Of a DNA stretch of 61,809 bases, positions 8,200-23,125 are shown one piece after another. The notes under the pieces were generated by a model. It ran no database searches. It had not been told where the DNA came from and worked only from the letters and a program-made list of their open reading frames with translations. The first letter of the stretch is position 1, and each line of letters begins with the position of its first letter. The DNA is from Cytobacillus oceanisediminis (lineage in GTDB: Bacteria; Bacillota; Bacilli; Bacillales; Cytobacillaceae): NCBI RefSeq assembly GCF_004366035.1, contig NZ_SOEE01000015.1, positions 1-61,809 of the forward strand, in the 5' to 3' direction. The translations under genes and the position numbers were made by a program.

Positions 8200-8997
8200 T
8201 TACGTCCTCAGCAGGATTAACACCAGGGTCAGGGCTGCAAGCATTGCAAGCATTGCCGTATCCTTTAGACCCCAGCTAAGCTGCCTATATTTCGTTCTGC
8301 CTTCCCCGCCTCTATAGCCGCGTGACTCCATCGCTACAGCAAGCTCCTCAGCCCGCTTAAACGAACTGACAAACAAAGGGATCAAGAGAGGAATAATGGC
8401 TTTAATACGTTCTTTAATCGGGCCGCTGGAAAAATCGACTCCCCTGGCTGTCTGAGCTTTCATAATTTTATCCGTTTCCTGCATGAGTGTGGGGATAAAG
8501 CGAAGAGAAATCGACATCATTAACGCCAGCTCATGCACCGGAAACTTGATTTTATTCAATGGGGCCAGCAGGCTTTCCAGACCATCCGTTATTTCAATCG
8601 GAGTCGTGGTCAAAGTCAGAATGGAAGTCATCAGAATGAGCAGGAAGAAGCGCAATGATATGAAAATCCCCTGTCTCAAACCTTCTTCATAGATTGTAAT
8701 CCATCCTAAACGGAAAAGAACTTCACCCTCTTTTGTCAAAAACAAGTGGAGGAATAATGTAAAAATAACTAGCAGAAGGACCGGCTTTAACCCTGTATAG
8801 ATAAACCGGATCGGCACCTTGGATAAAGCAATCATCAAAAAGGTGTAAACCGTCAGTAAGCCGTATGTCAGCATATTATTTGCCAGGAAGACAATGCACA
8901 CGAATAAGAAAATGAGGACTAGCTTAGAACGGGGATCCATCCTATGCAGGACAGATTCGGCCGGAACATAGCGCCCAAAAATCATTTTATCCATCAT
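8200..8997 (-). CDS. ecfT: ECF transporter transmembrane subunit EcfT
   Basis: A 265-residue membrane protein, the scaffold joining the two ATPases to substrate-binding S components of group II ECF vitamin transporters. It has several hydrophobic helices (from about residue 25 to 125, and one at the C-terminus). The two coupling-helix signatures are present as AQTARG and AMESRGYRGG. Its start overlaps the ecfA2 stop in ATGA. No S component is encoded nearby, which fits a shared module serving unlinked S proteins. Confidence 0.96.
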   Translation of the reverse strand: MMDKMIFGRYVPAESVLHRMDPRSKLVLIFLFVCIVFLANNMLTYGLLTVYTFLMIALSKVPIRFIYTGLKPVLLLVIFTLFLHLFLTKEGEVLFRLGWITIYEEGLRQGIFISLRFFLLILMTSILTLTTTPIEITDGLESLLAPLNKIKFPVHELALMMSISLRFIPTLMQETDKIMKAQTARGVDFSSGPIKERIKAIIPLLIPLFVSSFKRAEELAVAMESRGYRGGEGRTKYRQLSWGLKDTAMLAMLAALTLVLILLRT

Positions 8998-9863
8998 TTT
9001 GGCGCCCCCCTTTTCATCGCAGCAGCAATCTCATCCGTCAATTCATCCATGGTCAGACATGTCTTAGAGAAACGGATGTTAAGTGAATTTTCCATTTTCA
9101 GCTGAAAACGGACAACCTCCGGAACATCGAGGCCAAGCTTAAGCAAGCCTTCCGGAGAAGAAAAGATTTCTTTAGGCGTTCCCTTTCTGTACACTTCTCC
9201 ATTGTGCATGATGACAATCTGATCAGAATAGCGGGAGGCGTCCTCCATACTATGTGTCACGAGCACTGTCGATAGCCCTCTTGTACCATGCAGGCTGTAG
9301 AACATATCCATGATTTCTTTTCTGCCCCGCGGGTCAAGCCCTGCAGTAGGCTCATCCAGGACAATGACATCAGGCTCCATCGCCAGCACTCCGGCTATCG
9401 CCACCCGTCTCATCTGGCCGCCTGACAGGTCAAATGGGGACTTGTGTAAAATTTCCTCCGGCAGGCCAACCTGCCTGATGGCCGCTCTTGCTCTTTTTTT
9501 GGCTTCCTCTTCTGACACTCCGAAGTTCATCGGACCAAAGCATATATCTTTCTCGACCGTTTCCTCAAACAGCTGGTGCTCAGGAAATTGAAATACGATG
9601 CCGACCCTTTGGCGGATTTCCTTCAGGTTTTTCTGTTTCTTTTGCGAGGTGATCAGACGCTCTCCAATCACTACCTGGCCATCAGTCGGTTTAAGCAGGG
9701 CATTTAGATGCTGGAGGACAGTCGATTTGCCTGATCCGGTATGACCGATGATTGCCAGAAACGTGCCTGCTGGAATATCGATGGAAACATTTTTTATCGC
9801 CAGGCGTTCAAATGGCGTATTGACCTGATACCGGTATTCTACATTTTGGAGTGAGATGTCCAT
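8994..9863 (-). CDS. ecfA2: ECF transporter ATPase EcfA2
   Basis: A 289-residue ABC ATPase of the energy-coupling factor module. It has Walker A GHTGSGKST, a Q-loop at VFQFPEHQLF, signature LSGGQMRR, Walker B VIVLDEPTAGLD and switch histidine LVTHSMED. It pairs with EcfA1 to power vitamin uptake by EcfT and an S component. Its 5' end overlaps ecfA1 by 25 nt and its 3' end overlaps ecfT by 4 nt, indicating translational coupling. Confidence 0.96.
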   Translation of the reverse strand: MDISLQNVEYRYQVNTPFERLAIKNVSIDIPAGTFLAIIGHTGSGKSTVLQHLNALLKPTDGQVVIGERLITSQKKQKNLKEIRQRVGIVFQFPEHQLFEETVEKDICFGPMNFGVSEEEAKKRARAAIRQVGLPEEILHKSPFDLSGGQMRRVAIAGVLAMEPDVIVLDEPTAGLDPRGRKEIMDMFYSLHGTRGLSTVLVTHSMEDASRYSDQIVIMHNGEVYRKGTPKEIFSSPEGLLKLGLDVPEVVRFQLKMENSLNIRFSKTCLTMDELTDEIAAAMKRGAPK

Positions 9864-10678
9864 AATTCTTCCACCAACTCTTCTTCAGATAAATAATGCC
9901 TTGATAACGGCAATCCTTTTTCTCTTAAGATCTTGCTTAGCTTCACAGGAAAAGGAATATCCAGGCCCAGCTTTACAAGCTCTTCATCCATTTGAAAGAT
10001 TTCCTCAGGTGTGCCTTCCCGATATAACTGTCCTCTATTCATAACCAGGATGCGGTCAGCCTTTGCAGCTTCCTCCAAATCATGTGTGATGGAGATGACT
10101 GTCATATGATAGTCCTGCTTAAGCTCTCTGACGGTTTCAAGCACCTCTTCACGCCCTCTTGGATCAAGCATGGAGGTTGACTCGTCCAGAATAATAATAT
10201 TCGGCCTGAGGGCGATGACGCCGGCAATGGCCACCCTTTGTTTCTGGCCGCCAGAAAGATGGTGCGGCTCTTGATTGAGAAATTGTGCCATTTTGACTTT
10301 CTCCAGTGATTGCGCAACACGCTGAACCATGTCATTTCTTTCAATTCCATGGTTTTCCAAACCAAAAGCCACATCATCCTGTACAGTCGTTCCGACAAAC
10401 TGGTTATCCGGATTCTGAAAAACCATACCGATCTTCTTTCTGGTTTCCCAAACGGTCTCTTCGGTCAAAGGAATTCCGCCTACTGTAATGCTGCCTTCCA
10501 GAGGAAAGTGCAGGCCATTCAGCAGTTTGGCTAGGGTTGATTTCCCGGAACCATTATGGCCAACAATGGCAAGCCATTCCCCTTTCAAAATATTGAAGGA
10601 GACATTGTGCAGCGCAAATCCAGTCTCTGCATCGTACTTAAACGAAACATTTTTCAATTCTACCAGCGGCTCGTTCAT
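9839..10678 (-). CDS. ecfA1: ECF transporter ATPase EcfA1
   Basis: A 279-residue ABC ATPase. It has Walker A VGHNGSGKST, Q-loop VFQNPDNQFVG, signature LSGGQKQR and Walker B IIILDESTSMLDP. The DES in place of the usual DEP is normal for EcfA1. It forms the heterodimer with EcfA2. The ATG follows GAGGAGGACTTCAC. It is the first gene of ecfA1-ecfA2-ecfT-truA and lies behind a 590-nt non-coding region with terminator-like and multi-helix structures. Confidence 0.96.
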   Translation of the reverse strand: MNEPLVELKNVSFKYDAETGFALHNVSFNILKGEWLAIVGHNGSGKSTLAKLLNGLHFPLEGSITVGGIPLTEETVWETRKKIGMVFQNPDNQFVGTTVQDDVAFGLENHGIERNDMVQRVAQSLEKVKMAQFLNQEPHHLSGGQKQRVAIAGVIALRPNIIILDESTSMLDPRGREEVLETVRELKQDYHMTVISITHDLEEAAKADRILVMNRGQLYREGTPEEIFQMDEELVKLGLDIPFPVKLSKILREKGLPLSRHYLSEEELVEELWTSHSKM

Positions 10679-10692
10679 GTGAAGTCCTCCTC

Positions 10693-10721
10693 TCAGCTCT
10701 GCTTCTCTATTTCAGCTCTGC
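10693..10721 (-). repeat. Direct repeat next to the ecfA1 ribosome site
   Basis: The 10-mer TCAGCTCTGC (plus strand) occurs at 10693-10702 and 10712-10721, a period of 19 bases, in the short leader between the terminator and ecfA1. The right copy is followed on the minus strand by the GAGGAGG ribosome site. Its role is unknown. Confidence 0.45.
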
Positions 10722-10741
10722 TCTGATATTTTATCCTAATG

Positions 10742-10765
10742 AAAAAACCCGCCATTTTTGGCGAG
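10742..10765 (-). terminator. Terminator just upstream of ecfA1
   Basis: CTCGCC/GGCGGG (10760-10765 with 10748-10753, loop AAAAAT with flank) is followed by TTTTTT on the minus strand. It stands 63 nt before the ecfA1 start rather than after a gene. It therefore acts either as an attenuator or as a second stop for rplQ transcripts. Confidence 0.75.
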
Positions 10766-10798
10766 CTTTAAATAGTTCGATAATAGGTTATGTTTCCG

Positions 10799-10868
10799 GA
10801 TAGCAAGCGTTGAATGATACCATTCTCCCACACTTGTAATACACAAGAAAATCTGGATTTCTGCTATC
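10799..10868 (-). other. Cloverleaf-like multi-helix element upstream of ecfA1
   Basis: Read on the minus strand, a perfect 7-bp stem GATAGCA/TGCTATC (10862-10868 with 10799-10805) closes a 70-nt segment. It holds three small hairpins: AAAT-CCAG-ATTT (10849-10860), CTTGT-GTATT-ACAAG (10833-10847) and GAATG-GTAT-CATTC (10812-10825). It looks like a four-way junction. It is not a tRNA: the loops are too small, there is no TTC arm and no CCA. A terminator follows about 30 nt downstream. A further inverted repeat, CATACTG-CGT-CAGTATG, lies at 10910-10926. The rest of 10682-11270 has no credible gene. Confidence 0.5.
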
Positions 10869-10999
10869 TAAGCTTATTGGATGCCTATTATGCCTCCCTA
10901 TTAAAAGCTCATACTGACGCAGTATGGTGGTTGGTTCTTGCTATAGTATGACTGTTCAGAGACCTCGATTTCCTTATGGTTTATGAACATACTAAATTT

Positions 11000-11070
11000 A
11001 AAAAAGCCTGCACCTCTTTCCGTCAGGCAGTAAACTGCCGGGCGCAAATCTTCTTTCCGGAAGAGGTGCA
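11000..11070 (-). terminator. Long interrupted hairpin ending in a T-run
   Basis: On the minus strand TGCACCTCTTCCG (11058-11070) pairs with CGGAAAGAGGTGCA (11009-11022) with one bulge, and encloses GGCAGT/ACTGCC (11026-11039). GGCTTTTTT follows. An alternative short stem GCCTG/CAGGC (11024-11028 with 11006-11010) sits directly before T6 and is incompatible with both longer stems. It can be a terminator in either fold. Confidence 0.55.
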
Positions 11071-11213
11071 TGAGCTAGACAAGACAGTGTACCAGGTAAT
11101 GGGGAATCTATTGGTCATCCATCCCTGTATAATAGCTGTACATGCTCATCGTAACGCTCGTTTTTGGCCTGAAATGGGCGTTCCTAACATATTAAGGAAA
11201 CAGCCGCTTTTAT

Positions 11214-11260
11214 AGAAAAAGGGCAAAGAACAAGTTCAATGAAACCGTCCCGCGCCCTTT
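11214..11260 (-). terminator. Probable rplQ terminator
   Basis: AAAGGGC (11254-11260) and GCCCTTT (11218-11224), with a 29-nt loop, are followed by more T residues on the minus strand, just after the rplQ stop. The long loop makes it less certain than other terminators here. Confidence 0.5.
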
Positions 11261-11270
11261 CCTTAAAAAA

Positions 11271-11657
<387 letters not shown>

Positions 11658-11711
11658 TCATTCAATCTGCTGAAAGCAAACATATAAAGATGATGAATCA
11701 ATTCACATCAA

Positions 11712-12656
11712 TCAATCGTCTTTGCGTAAGCCCAGTCCAAGATCTTCTAATTTATGTTTTACTTCCTCAAGTGACTTTCTGCCCAGGTTGCGGACCTTCA
11801 TCATATCCTCTTCAGTCTTATTGGCTAATTCCTGAACAGTATTGATGCCAGCACGCTTTAAGCAATTGTAAGAACGTACAGATAAGTCAAGTTCTTCAAT
11901 TGTCATCTCAAGTACTTTCTCTTTTTGGTCTTCTTCTTTTTCAACCATGATTTCGGCATTTTGAGCTTCATCAGTTAAGCCGACAAAGATATTCAAATGC
12001 TCAGTTAAGATCTTCGCTCCAAGTGCAACCGCATCTTGAGGACCTGTACTACCGTCAGTCCAAACATCGAATGTTAACTTATCATAGTTAGTCATTTGAC
12101 CCACACGTGTATTCTCTACCTGATAAGAAATGCGAGATACTGGAGTGTAGATGGAATCGATCGGAATCACACCGATTGGCTGATCTTCTCTCTTGTTTTG
12201 GTCAGCTGGTGTATAGCCTCGTCCGCGTCTTGCAGTTAAACGCATGCGCAAGTGGGCATTCGAACCTAGAGTAGCAATATGAAGATCCGGATTAAGGATT
12301 TCAACATCGCTGTCATGAGTTACGTCAGCTGCCTTCACTACACCTTCACCCTGAACATCGATTTCCAATGTTTTTTCTTCATCAGAGTAGATTTTAAGTG
12401 CTAGTTTTTTAATGTTTAAAATGATAGATGTTACATCTTCTACGACGCCTTCAATTGTTGAGAACTCATGAAGTACCCCATCAATTTGGATCGATGTGAC
12501 AGCGGCACCTGGGAGTGAGGATAAAAGGATACGACGTAAGGAGTTACCCAAAGTTGTACCATATCCACGCTCAAGTGGCTCGACGACGAACTTGCCGTAC
12601 TTGGCATCATCGCTGATCTCAACCGTTTCGATTTTTGGTTTTTCTATTTCGATCAT
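11712..12656 (-). CDS. rpoA: DNA-directed RNA polymerase subunit alpha
   Basis: A 314-residue alpha subunit. The N-terminal dimerisation domain (about 1-228) includes [24 protein letters not shown] sequence. A linker, KEEDQKEK, leads to the C-terminal domain (about 245-314) with [16 protein letters not shown] and [11 protein letters not shown], which bind UP elements and regulators including Spx. I chose the ATG at 12654-12656 to match the 314-residue B. subtilis protein; the preceding TTG codon is a possible alternative. It lies 173 nt after rpsK, long enough for a secondary promoter. Confidence 0.97.
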   Translation of the reverse strand: MIEIEKPKIETVEISDDAKYGKFVVEPLERGYGTTLGNSLRRILLSSLPGAAVTSIQIDGVLHEFSTIEGVVEDVTSIILNIKKLALKIYSDEEKTLEIDVQGEGVVKAADVTHDSDVEILNPDLHIATLGSNAHLRMRLTARRGRGYTPADQNKREDQPIGVIPIDSIYTPVSRISYQVENTRVGQMTNYDKLTFDVWTDGSTGPQDAVALGAKILTEHLNIFVGLTDEAQNAEIMVEKEEDQKEKVLEMTIEELDLSVRSYNCLKRAGINTVQELANKTEEDMMKVRNLGRKSLEEVKHKLEDLGLGLRKDD

Positions 12657-12784
12657 CAAAATATACCCTCCTTCAAAACGTCGAAACCCCGGCTAGCAAT
12701 CTCTAACCGAAATTCCCCCATGTATACGTTCCCGTTTTGTGCACAACAACTGGAATAATTGTTCTGTATAACTAAAAAATTAGT

Positions 12785-12813
12785 ATCATATCCCATTATA
12801 GACAAGGATACAA
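12785..12813 (-). promoter_or_regulatory. Possible internal promoter before rpoA
   Basis: TTGTAT (12808-12813) and TATGAT (12785-12790) on the minus strand are 17 nt apart in the long rpsK-rpoA gap. It would allow extra alpha subunit and L17 synthesis, but the match is modest. Confidence 0.4.
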
Positions 12814-12829
12814 AATCTATACAGAAAAA

Positions 12830-13219
<390 letters not shown>

Positions 13220-13240
13220 TTAAAGTACCTCCTTTACCGA

Positions 13241-13606
13241 TTATTTCTTCTTGTTCGCTACAGTCTTACGAGGACCTTTGCGAGTACGAGCGTTGTTTTT
13301 TGTGTTTTGTCCGCGAACCGGTAAACCACGGCGATGACGTAGACCGCGATAGCTTCCGATCTCCATTAGACGTTTGATGTTAAGTGATACCTCACGGCGA
13401 AGGTCACCTTCAACTTTCAATTTGTCGATGATGTCACGGATTTTGTTAAGTTCATCTTCCGTAAGATCACGAACACGAGTGTCTTCAGAAACACCAGCTT
13501 CAGCCAAAACTTTTTGAGCTGTAGATTTACCAATACCAAAGATATAAGTTAATGAGATTACTACACGTTTTTCACGTGGAACATCTACACCAGCAATACG
13601 TGCCAT
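13241..13606 (-). CDS. rpsM: 30S ribosomal protein S13
   Basis: A 121-residue protein of the 30S head that contacts the P-site tRNA and L5. The start [15 protein letters not shown], the helix-two-turns-helix region [13 protein letters not shown], and the basic tail [17 protein letters not shown] identify it. It follows rpmJ by 23 nt. Confidence 0.98.
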   Translation of the reverse strand: MARIAGVDVPREKRVVISLTYIFGIGKSTAQKVLAEAGVSEDTRVRDLTEDELNKIRDIIDKLKVEGDLRREVSLNIKRLMEIGSYRGLRHRRGLPVRGQNTKNNARTRKGPRKTVANKKK

Positions 13607-13629
13607 TGTATAAGCGCACCTCCTTCAAT

Positions 13630-13974
<345 letters not shown>

Positions 13975-13997
<23 letters not shown>

Positions 13998-14319
13998 TGA
14001 ACGATACTCCCTTCTTCAAATCATATACGAATTCATTTACATACTTTGCAAGCGCAAAGCGCAACTTTCCGTTTGTTACACGGCCGGTCTCCTCAAGACT
14101 GGTCTGAACTTCTGGAGAGATATAATTAAGCAATTGCAGATGCTGAATGTTCTTTTTCTTTGGGCGATCGAATTTCTTCCTGCCGCCGTCAGCAAGCATA
14201 ACAAACCTTTCATCCATCAACCTTATAATTATAGCATATTGACCAGCATCGCGCCCGCTTTTGATCAAAACAATTTGACCAGGCTGCGGATTCGTATCAG
14301 AACCAACCAATGGAATCAC
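13975..14319 (-). CDS. KOW-domain RNA-binding protein (YbzG-like, L14e/L6e type)
   Basis: A protein of about 114 residues with an N-terminal KOW motif ([20 protein letters not shown]) like that of eukaryotic and archaeal L14e/L6e. A basic middle ([13 protein letters not shown]) and a C-terminal segment follow. Bacillaceae carry such a gene (ybzG in B. subtilis) between map and infA; its function is not established. I chose GTG at 14317-14319, six bases after AAGG; a GTG two codons upstream lacks spacing to any ribosome site. The end overlaps infA by 23 nt. Confidence 0.82.
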
Positions 14320-14326
14320 CTGCACC

Positions 14327-15732
<1,406 letters not shown>

Positions 15733-15779
15733 CTAGTCTCTAAATGGTATAAGGGAACGAGACGCCCCCTACAACCAAA

Positions 15780-17075
15780 TTATTTAATGAAACCTTTATA
15801 ATGACGCTTAACCAGCTGTGCTTCAAGCTGCTTCATCGTTTCAAGTGCAACACCGACAACGATCAGCAGGCTTGTGCCTCCAATTTGCGCAGATTCGGGC
15901 AACCCAGCGATATTAATGAAGAATACCGGCAGGATTGAAATGACTGTCAGGAAGAGCGCACCGACCAATGTTAAACGGTATAAGACGCGAGTCAGATATT
16001 CCTGCGTGTTATTTCCTGGACGGATGCCCGGGATATAACCGCCCTGCTTTTTCAGATTTTCCGCAACTTGTTCCGGATTTACCTGAATGAAAGCATAGAA
16101 ATAAGTAAAAGCAATGATTAATGCACTATAAATGACCATTCCGATTGGAGACGTGTAGTCAAATATTTTTTGAATCCAAAGCGTCACATCATTCTGCTCA
16201 AAAAAACCTGCAATGGTTCTTGGAGTGATGATAAATGAAATCGCAAAGATTACTGGGATTACACCAGCTGCATTAACTTTTAACGGAAGGTGAGTTGATT
16301 GTCCGCCAGCAGAATTTTTCCCTGCTGTTACACGCTTAGCGTATTGAATAGGAATTTTTCTTAATGCCTGTTGGATGAAGATCGTTCCCACGACAATAGC
16401 GATGACTGCAACCAGGATAAGCACGACTGTCACAATGCGAAGGAATAGCTGCTCTCCAGCATTTTCAAACTGCTGAGCATAGATCTGGTTAACCGTTGAA
16501 GGAATACCAGCTGCGATACCAGCAAAAATGATGATGGAAATACCATTGCCTACACCTTTTGATGTAATCTGCTCACCAAGCCACATTAGAAATGCAGTTC
16601 CGGCAGTCAATACTACAGCAATCAATAGATAAGAGGTAATACTCGGATTTTCAATCAGCATTCCGCCTGCTAGGTTATTAAACCCATAAGACATACCGAG
16701 AGCCTGGATAAAACCAAGCACGATAGTAAAGTAACGGGTAAACTGAGCTAACTTACGGCGTCCAACCTCACCCTGCTTAGACCATTCCGTAAACTTAGGA
16801 ACAACATCCATCTGCAGAAGCTGCACAATGATGGATGCCGTAATGTACGGCATGATCCCCATCGCAAGGATCGAGAAGTTCAGGAGCGCCCCGCCGCCGA
16901 ATGTATTCAGAACACCGAATACATTTAGTTCATCCTGGGCTTTTAATAGATCTGCATTTACGCCCGGTACAGGGATAAATGTACCGATGCGAAATACAAT
17001 CAGCATTAAAAGGGTGAAAATAATCTTTCGTCTTATATCACCCACACGCATAAAATTGGAGATTGTCTGAAACAT
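15780..17075 (-). CDS. secY: Preprotein translocase subunit SecY
   Basis: A 431-residue polytopic membrane protein, the channel of the Sec translocon with SecE and SecG. About ten hydrophobic segments are spread across it. The conserved [20 protein letters not shown] loop and the cytosolic [15 protein letters not shown] loop, which contact SecA and ribosomes, are intact. The start codon shares one base with the rplO stop. Confidence 0.98.
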   Translation of the reverse strand: MFQTISNFMRVGDIRRKIIFTLLMLIVFRIGTFIPVPGVNADLLKAQDELNVFGVLNTFGGGALLNFSILAMGIMPYITASIIVQLLQMDVVPKFTEWSKQGEVGRRKLAQFTRYFTIVLGFIQALGMSYGFNNLAGGMLIENPSITSYLLIAVVLTAGTAFLMWLGEQITSKGVGNGISIIIFAGIAAGIPSTVNQIYAQQFENAGEQLFLRIVTVVLILVAVIAIVVGTIFIQQALRKIPIQYAKRVTAGKNSAGGQSTHLPLKVNAAGVIPVIFAISFIITPRTIAGFFEQNDVTLWIQKIFDYTSPIGMVIYSALIIAFTYFYAFIQVNPEQVAENLKKQGGYIPGIRPGNNTQEYLTRVLYRLTLVGALFLTVISILPVFFINIAGLPESAQIGGTSLLIVVGVALETMKQLEAQLVKRHYKGFIK

Positions 17076-17515
17076 TAAATCACCTCAGTTTGACCGCCGG
17101 CAGCTTCGATAGCTTCCTTTGCAGCAGAGGAGAATTTATGAGCTTTAACTGTAAGCTTTTTCTCAACTTTGCCTTTTGCAAGAATCTTGATTCCTGCTTT
17201 TTCATTGCTTACCACACCAGTTTCGATAAGAAGCTCAGGAGTTACTTCTGCTCCATCTTCGAAACGGTTTAAAGCATCAAGGTTCACAACCGCGTATTCT
17301 TTACGGTTGATGTTAGTGAAACCGCGCTTAGGCAAGCGTTGGAATAAAGGTGTTTGACCACCCTCGAATCCAGGACGGACACCGCCGCCAGAACGAGCGT
17401 TTTGACCTTTATGACCCTTACCAGCAGTTTTACCATTACCGGAACCGATACCACGGCCTTTGCGTTTGCGTTCTTGACGAGAACCTTCTGCAGGCTTTAA
17501 TTCATGAAGTTTCAT
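17075..17515 (-). CDS. rplO: 50S ribosomal protein L15
   Basis: A 146-residue late-assembly protein. It has the glycine- and arginine-rich N-terminal extension [20 protein letters not shown], then [18 protein letters not shown]. It ends one base into the secY start, so L15 and SecY are coupled, and lies 32 nt after rpmD. Confidence 0.98.
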   Translation of the reverse strand: MKLHELKPAEGSRQERKRKGRGIGSGNGKTAGKGHKGQNARSGGGVRPGFEGGQTPLFQRLPKRGFTNINRKEYAVVNLDALNRFEDGAEVTPELLIETGVVSNEKAGIKILAKGKVEKKLTVKAHKFSSAAKEAIEAAGGQTEVI

Positions 17516-17547
17516 GTTGGCACCTCCTTATTTGTAGAAGAATAGAA

Positions 17548-17730
17548 TTATTTTTCTTTTACCACAACAAGGTGAGCAACTTTGTTGATCATTCCGCGGA
17601 TAGCAGGATTATCTTGATGCTCAACTGTTTGGTGCATTTTGCGTAAGCCAAGAGCCTTAACTGTTTCGCGCTGGTCTTGCGGGCGACCAATCACGCTGCG
17701 AGTGAGGGTTACTTCTAGTTTATTCGCCAT
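17548..17730 (-). CDS. rpmD: 50S ribosomal protein L30
   Basis: A 60-residue protein. The sequence begins [20 protein letters not shown] and ends [14 protein letters not shown], the usual short bacterial form. It is 13 nt after rpsE. Confidence 0.97.
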   Translation of the reverse strand: MANKLEVTLTRSVIGRPQDQRETVKALGLRKMHQTVEHQDNPAIRGMINKVAHLVVVKEK

Positions 17731-17743
17731 TTGATATCCCTCC

Positions 17744-18265
<522 letters not shown>

Positions 18266-18268
18266 CTA

Positions 18269-18631
18269 TTAAAATTCTAAACCATTTTCACGTGCTGCAT
18301 CAGCTAATGCTTGAACACGTCCATGATATAGATAGCCACCACGATCGAAAACGACAGCTTTAACGCCTTTTTCGACTGCGCGCTTTGCAACTAATTCTCC
18401 GACCTTAACTGCTGCATCAACGTTGCCAGTTGCATCAAGGTTTACTTCTTTATCTTGTGTAGAAGCACTTGCTACAGTAACTCCGTTTACATCATCAATA
18501 AGTTGAGCATAAATGTGCTTGTTTGAACGATACACATTTAAACGAGGACGAGCCGCAGTTCCAGAAAGCTTCGCACGCACACGAGCATGTCTTTTCTTAC
18601 GAACTGCATTTTTATCAGCCTTCGTAATCAT
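18269..18631 (-). CDS. rplR: 50S ribosomal protein L18
   Basis: A 120-residue protein that binds 5S rRNA with L5. It has [20 protein letters not shown] and ends [18 protein letters not shown] start at MITKADK (18629-18631): the length equals B. subtilis L18 and the ATG is eight bases after AAAGGAG. An in-frame GTG nine bases upstream abuts the ribosome site. Confidence 0.97.
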   Translation of the reverse strand: MITKADKNAVRKKRHARVRAKLSGTAARPRLNVYRSNKHIYAQLIDDVNGVTVASASTQDKEVNLDATGNVDAAVKVGELVAKRAVEKGVKAVVFDRGGYLYHGRVQALADAARENGLEF

Positions 18632-18663
18632 TTCGGTCACTCCTTTCGTTTACCTAAGCGGCA

Positions 18664-19200
18664 TTACTTACCTGTTTTACCTTCTTTACGACGAACATAT
18701 TCGCCTTCATAGCGGATACCTTTACCTTTGTAAGGCTCTGGAGGACGAACATCACGGATGTTGGCAGCCAATGCACCAACACGCTCTTTGCTAGTACCTT
18801 TAACAATGACCTTTGTGTTAGATGGCACTTCAACTTCAATACCTTCTTCAGGCTCGATTTCAACAGGATGAGAGTAACCAACGTTTAAAACAAGCTTTTT
18901 GCCTTGTTTTTGAGCACGGTAACCGACACCGATAAGCTCTAGTCCTCTTTCGAATCCTTTTGACACACCTTCAACCATGTTAGCTAGAAGTGCGCGAGTT
19001 GTTCCGTGCAATGCGCGGTGTTCTTTCGCTTCAGATGGACGGGAAACGTTGATTACGTTCTCCTCCACCTTGATTTCGATATCCTGGTTAAATGAACGGG
19101 AAAGTTCACCTTTAGGACCCTTCACAGTAACAGTGTTATTGTCGATAGTAACAGTAACACCAGATGGAATTTCGATTGGTTTTTTACCTATACGAGACAT
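18664..19200 (-). CDS. rplF: 50S ribosomal protein L6
   Basis: A 178-residue protein near the sarcin-ricin loop and the factor-binding site. The start [17 protein letters not shown] and the C-terminal motif [20 protein letters not shown] are diagnostic. It is 31 nt after rpsH. Confidence 0.98.
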   Translation of the reverse strand: MSRIGKKPIEIPSGVTVTIDNNTVTVKGPKGELSRSFNQDIEIKVEENVINVSRPSEAKEHRALHGTTRALLANMVEGVSKGFERGLELIGVGYRAQKQGKKLVLNVGYSHPVEIEPEEGIEVEVPSNTKVIVKGTSKERVGALAANIRDVRPPEPYKGKGIRYEGEYVRRKEGKTGK

Positions 19201-19231
19201 TTAATTGCACCTCCATTCATGAAAAACTCTA

Positions 19232-19630
19232 TTACCAAACGTATCCTAAAACTTCTCCGCCGACTTGTTTAGCGCGAGCTTCTTTGTCTGTAAGAACTCC
19301 TTGAGAAGTAGAAACTAGTGCGATTCCAAGACCGTTAAGTACGCGAGGTACTTCATCAGCCTTTGCGTATACACGAAGACCAGGCTTACTGATACGCTTA
19401 AGACCAGTGATAACGCGTTCGTTGTTTGAACCGTATTTTAAGAAAATGCGGATGATGCCTTGCTTGTTATCCTCGATAAGCTCAACATCACGTACAAAAC
19501 CTTCACGCTTTAAGATCTCAGCAATTTCCTTCTTGATGTTAGAAGCAGGAACTTCTAATTTTTCGTGACGAACCATGTTCGCATTACGGATGCGAGTTAG
19601 CAAGTCTGCAATTGGATCTGTCATGACCAT
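19232..19630 (-). CDS. rpsH: 30S ribosomal protein S8
   Basis: A 132-residue primary 16S-binding protein. It has [16 protein letters not shown] at the start and [19 protein letters not shown] near the end. In enteric bacteria S8 represses the spc operon; no such site was identified here. It is 29 nt after rpsN. Confidence 0.98.
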   Translation of the reverse strand: MVMTDPIADLLTRIRNANMVRHEKLEVPASNIKKEIAEILKREGFVRDVELIEDNKQGIIRIFLKYGSNNERVITGLKRISKPGLRVYAKADEVPRVLNGLGIALVSTSQGVLTDKEARAKQVGGEVLGYVW

Positions 19631-19659
19631 TGTTTTTACCTCCTTCCCATACTTGGGGT

Positions 19660-19863
<204 letters not shown>

Positions 19864-19870
19864 TTAGAGA

Positions 19871-20410
19871 TTACTTTTGGAATGGCATTCCAAATTGAGT
19901 TAAAAGTTCACGAGCTTCTTCATCAGTGTTAGCTGTAGTTACGATAACGATATCCATACCACGAACTTTGCTTACTTTATCGTAATCAATCTCAGGGAAG
20001 ATCAACTGTTCTTTGACACCTAGAGTATAGTTACCACGGCCGTCAAATGACTTCTTAGAGATACCTCGGAAGTCACGTACACGTGGAAGAGATACAGATA
20101 CTAACTTATCAAAGAACTCATACATGCGCTCTCCACGAAGAGTAACTTTCGCACCGATTGGCATACCTTCACGAAGACGGAAGCCAGCGATAGATTTCTT
20201 AGCGCGAGTGATAACCGGCTTTTGACCAGTGATCAATGTTAATTCCTCAACAGCTTTATCTAGTGCTTTAGCGTTTTGAACAGCGTCACCAACACCCATA
20301 TTGATAACGATTTTTTCAAGCTTAGGTGCTTGCATAACTGATTTATAGTTAAACTTGCTCATTAGAGCAGGAGTAATTTCTTTTGAATGCTTTTCTTTTA
20401 GGCGGTTCAT
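19871..20410 (-). CDS. rplE: 50S ribosomal protein L5
   Basis: A 179-residue protein of the central protuberance that binds 5S rRNA and P-site tRNA. It has [18 protein letters not shown], the signature region [14 protein letters not shown] and [12 protein letters not shown]. It is 26 nt after rplX. Confidence 0.98.
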   Translation of the reverse strand: MNRLKEKHSKEITPALMSKFNYKSVMQAPKLEKIVINMGVGDAVQNAKALDKAVEELTLITGQKPVITRAKKSIAGFRLREGMPIGAKVTLRGERMYEFFDKLVSVSLPRVRDFRGISKKSFDGRGNYTLGVKEQLIFPEIDYDKVSKVRGMDIVIVTTANTDEEARELLTQFGMPFQK

Positions 20411-20436
20411 CCATTGTACCTCCCTTCTTCTTTAAA

Positions 20437-20748
20437 CTATTTATCTAGAACTTCACCGGATTTTTTTGCAACACGTACTTTTTTGCCATCAACCGTTTTA
20501 TAGCCTACACGAGTTGGTTCACCAGATTTAGGATCGACAGGCATAACGTTTGATACATGAACAGGTGCCTCTTGGCTGATGATTCCGCCCTGCGGGTTCA
20601 TCTGAGAAGGCTTAGAGTGTTTCTTTACAATGTTAACTCCTTCAACAAGCACTCGGCTTTGTTTAGGGAACGCTGCAAGAATAACGCCCGTTTTGCCTTT
20701 ATCCTTACCAGAGATGACCATAACTTTGTCACCTTTTTTCACATGCAT
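20437..20748 (-). CDS. rplX: 50S ribosomal protein L24
   Basis: A 103-residue assembly-initiator protein with an N-terminal KOW motif, [21 protein letters not shown] start at MHVKKGD (20746-20748), eight bases after GGAGGT; this gives the usual Bacillus length and drops eight residues that an in-frame upstream start would add through the ribosome site. Confidence 0.97.
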   Translation of the reverse strand: MHVKKGDKVMVISGKDKGKTGVILAAFPKQSRVLVEGVNIVKKHSKPSQMNPQGGIISQEAPVHVSNVMPVDPKSGEPTRVGYKTVDGKKVRVAKKSGEVLDK

Positions 20749-20785
20749 CTGTGCGCACCTCCTTAAAGGCAATTTAATTTGTTAT

Positions 20786-21181
<396 letters not shown>

Positions 21182-21194
21182 TTATTCCGAACAA

Positions 21195-21473
<279 letters not shown>

Positions 21474-21479
21474 TCAATA

Positions 21480-23122
<1,643 letters not shown>

Positions 23123-23125
23123 TCA

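Noticed and set aside
10799..10868. Possible tRNA gene (70-nt cloverleaf with 7-bp closing stem)
   Set aside because: The arms have 4-5-nt loops, there is no TTC-containing T arm, no U33-like anticodon loop and no CCA or discriminator context. Kept as a structured RNA candidate instead.
10976..11215. 79-codon reading frame on the plus strand
   Set aside because: It runs through the long inverted repeat, lacks a ribosome site and has no recognisable family.
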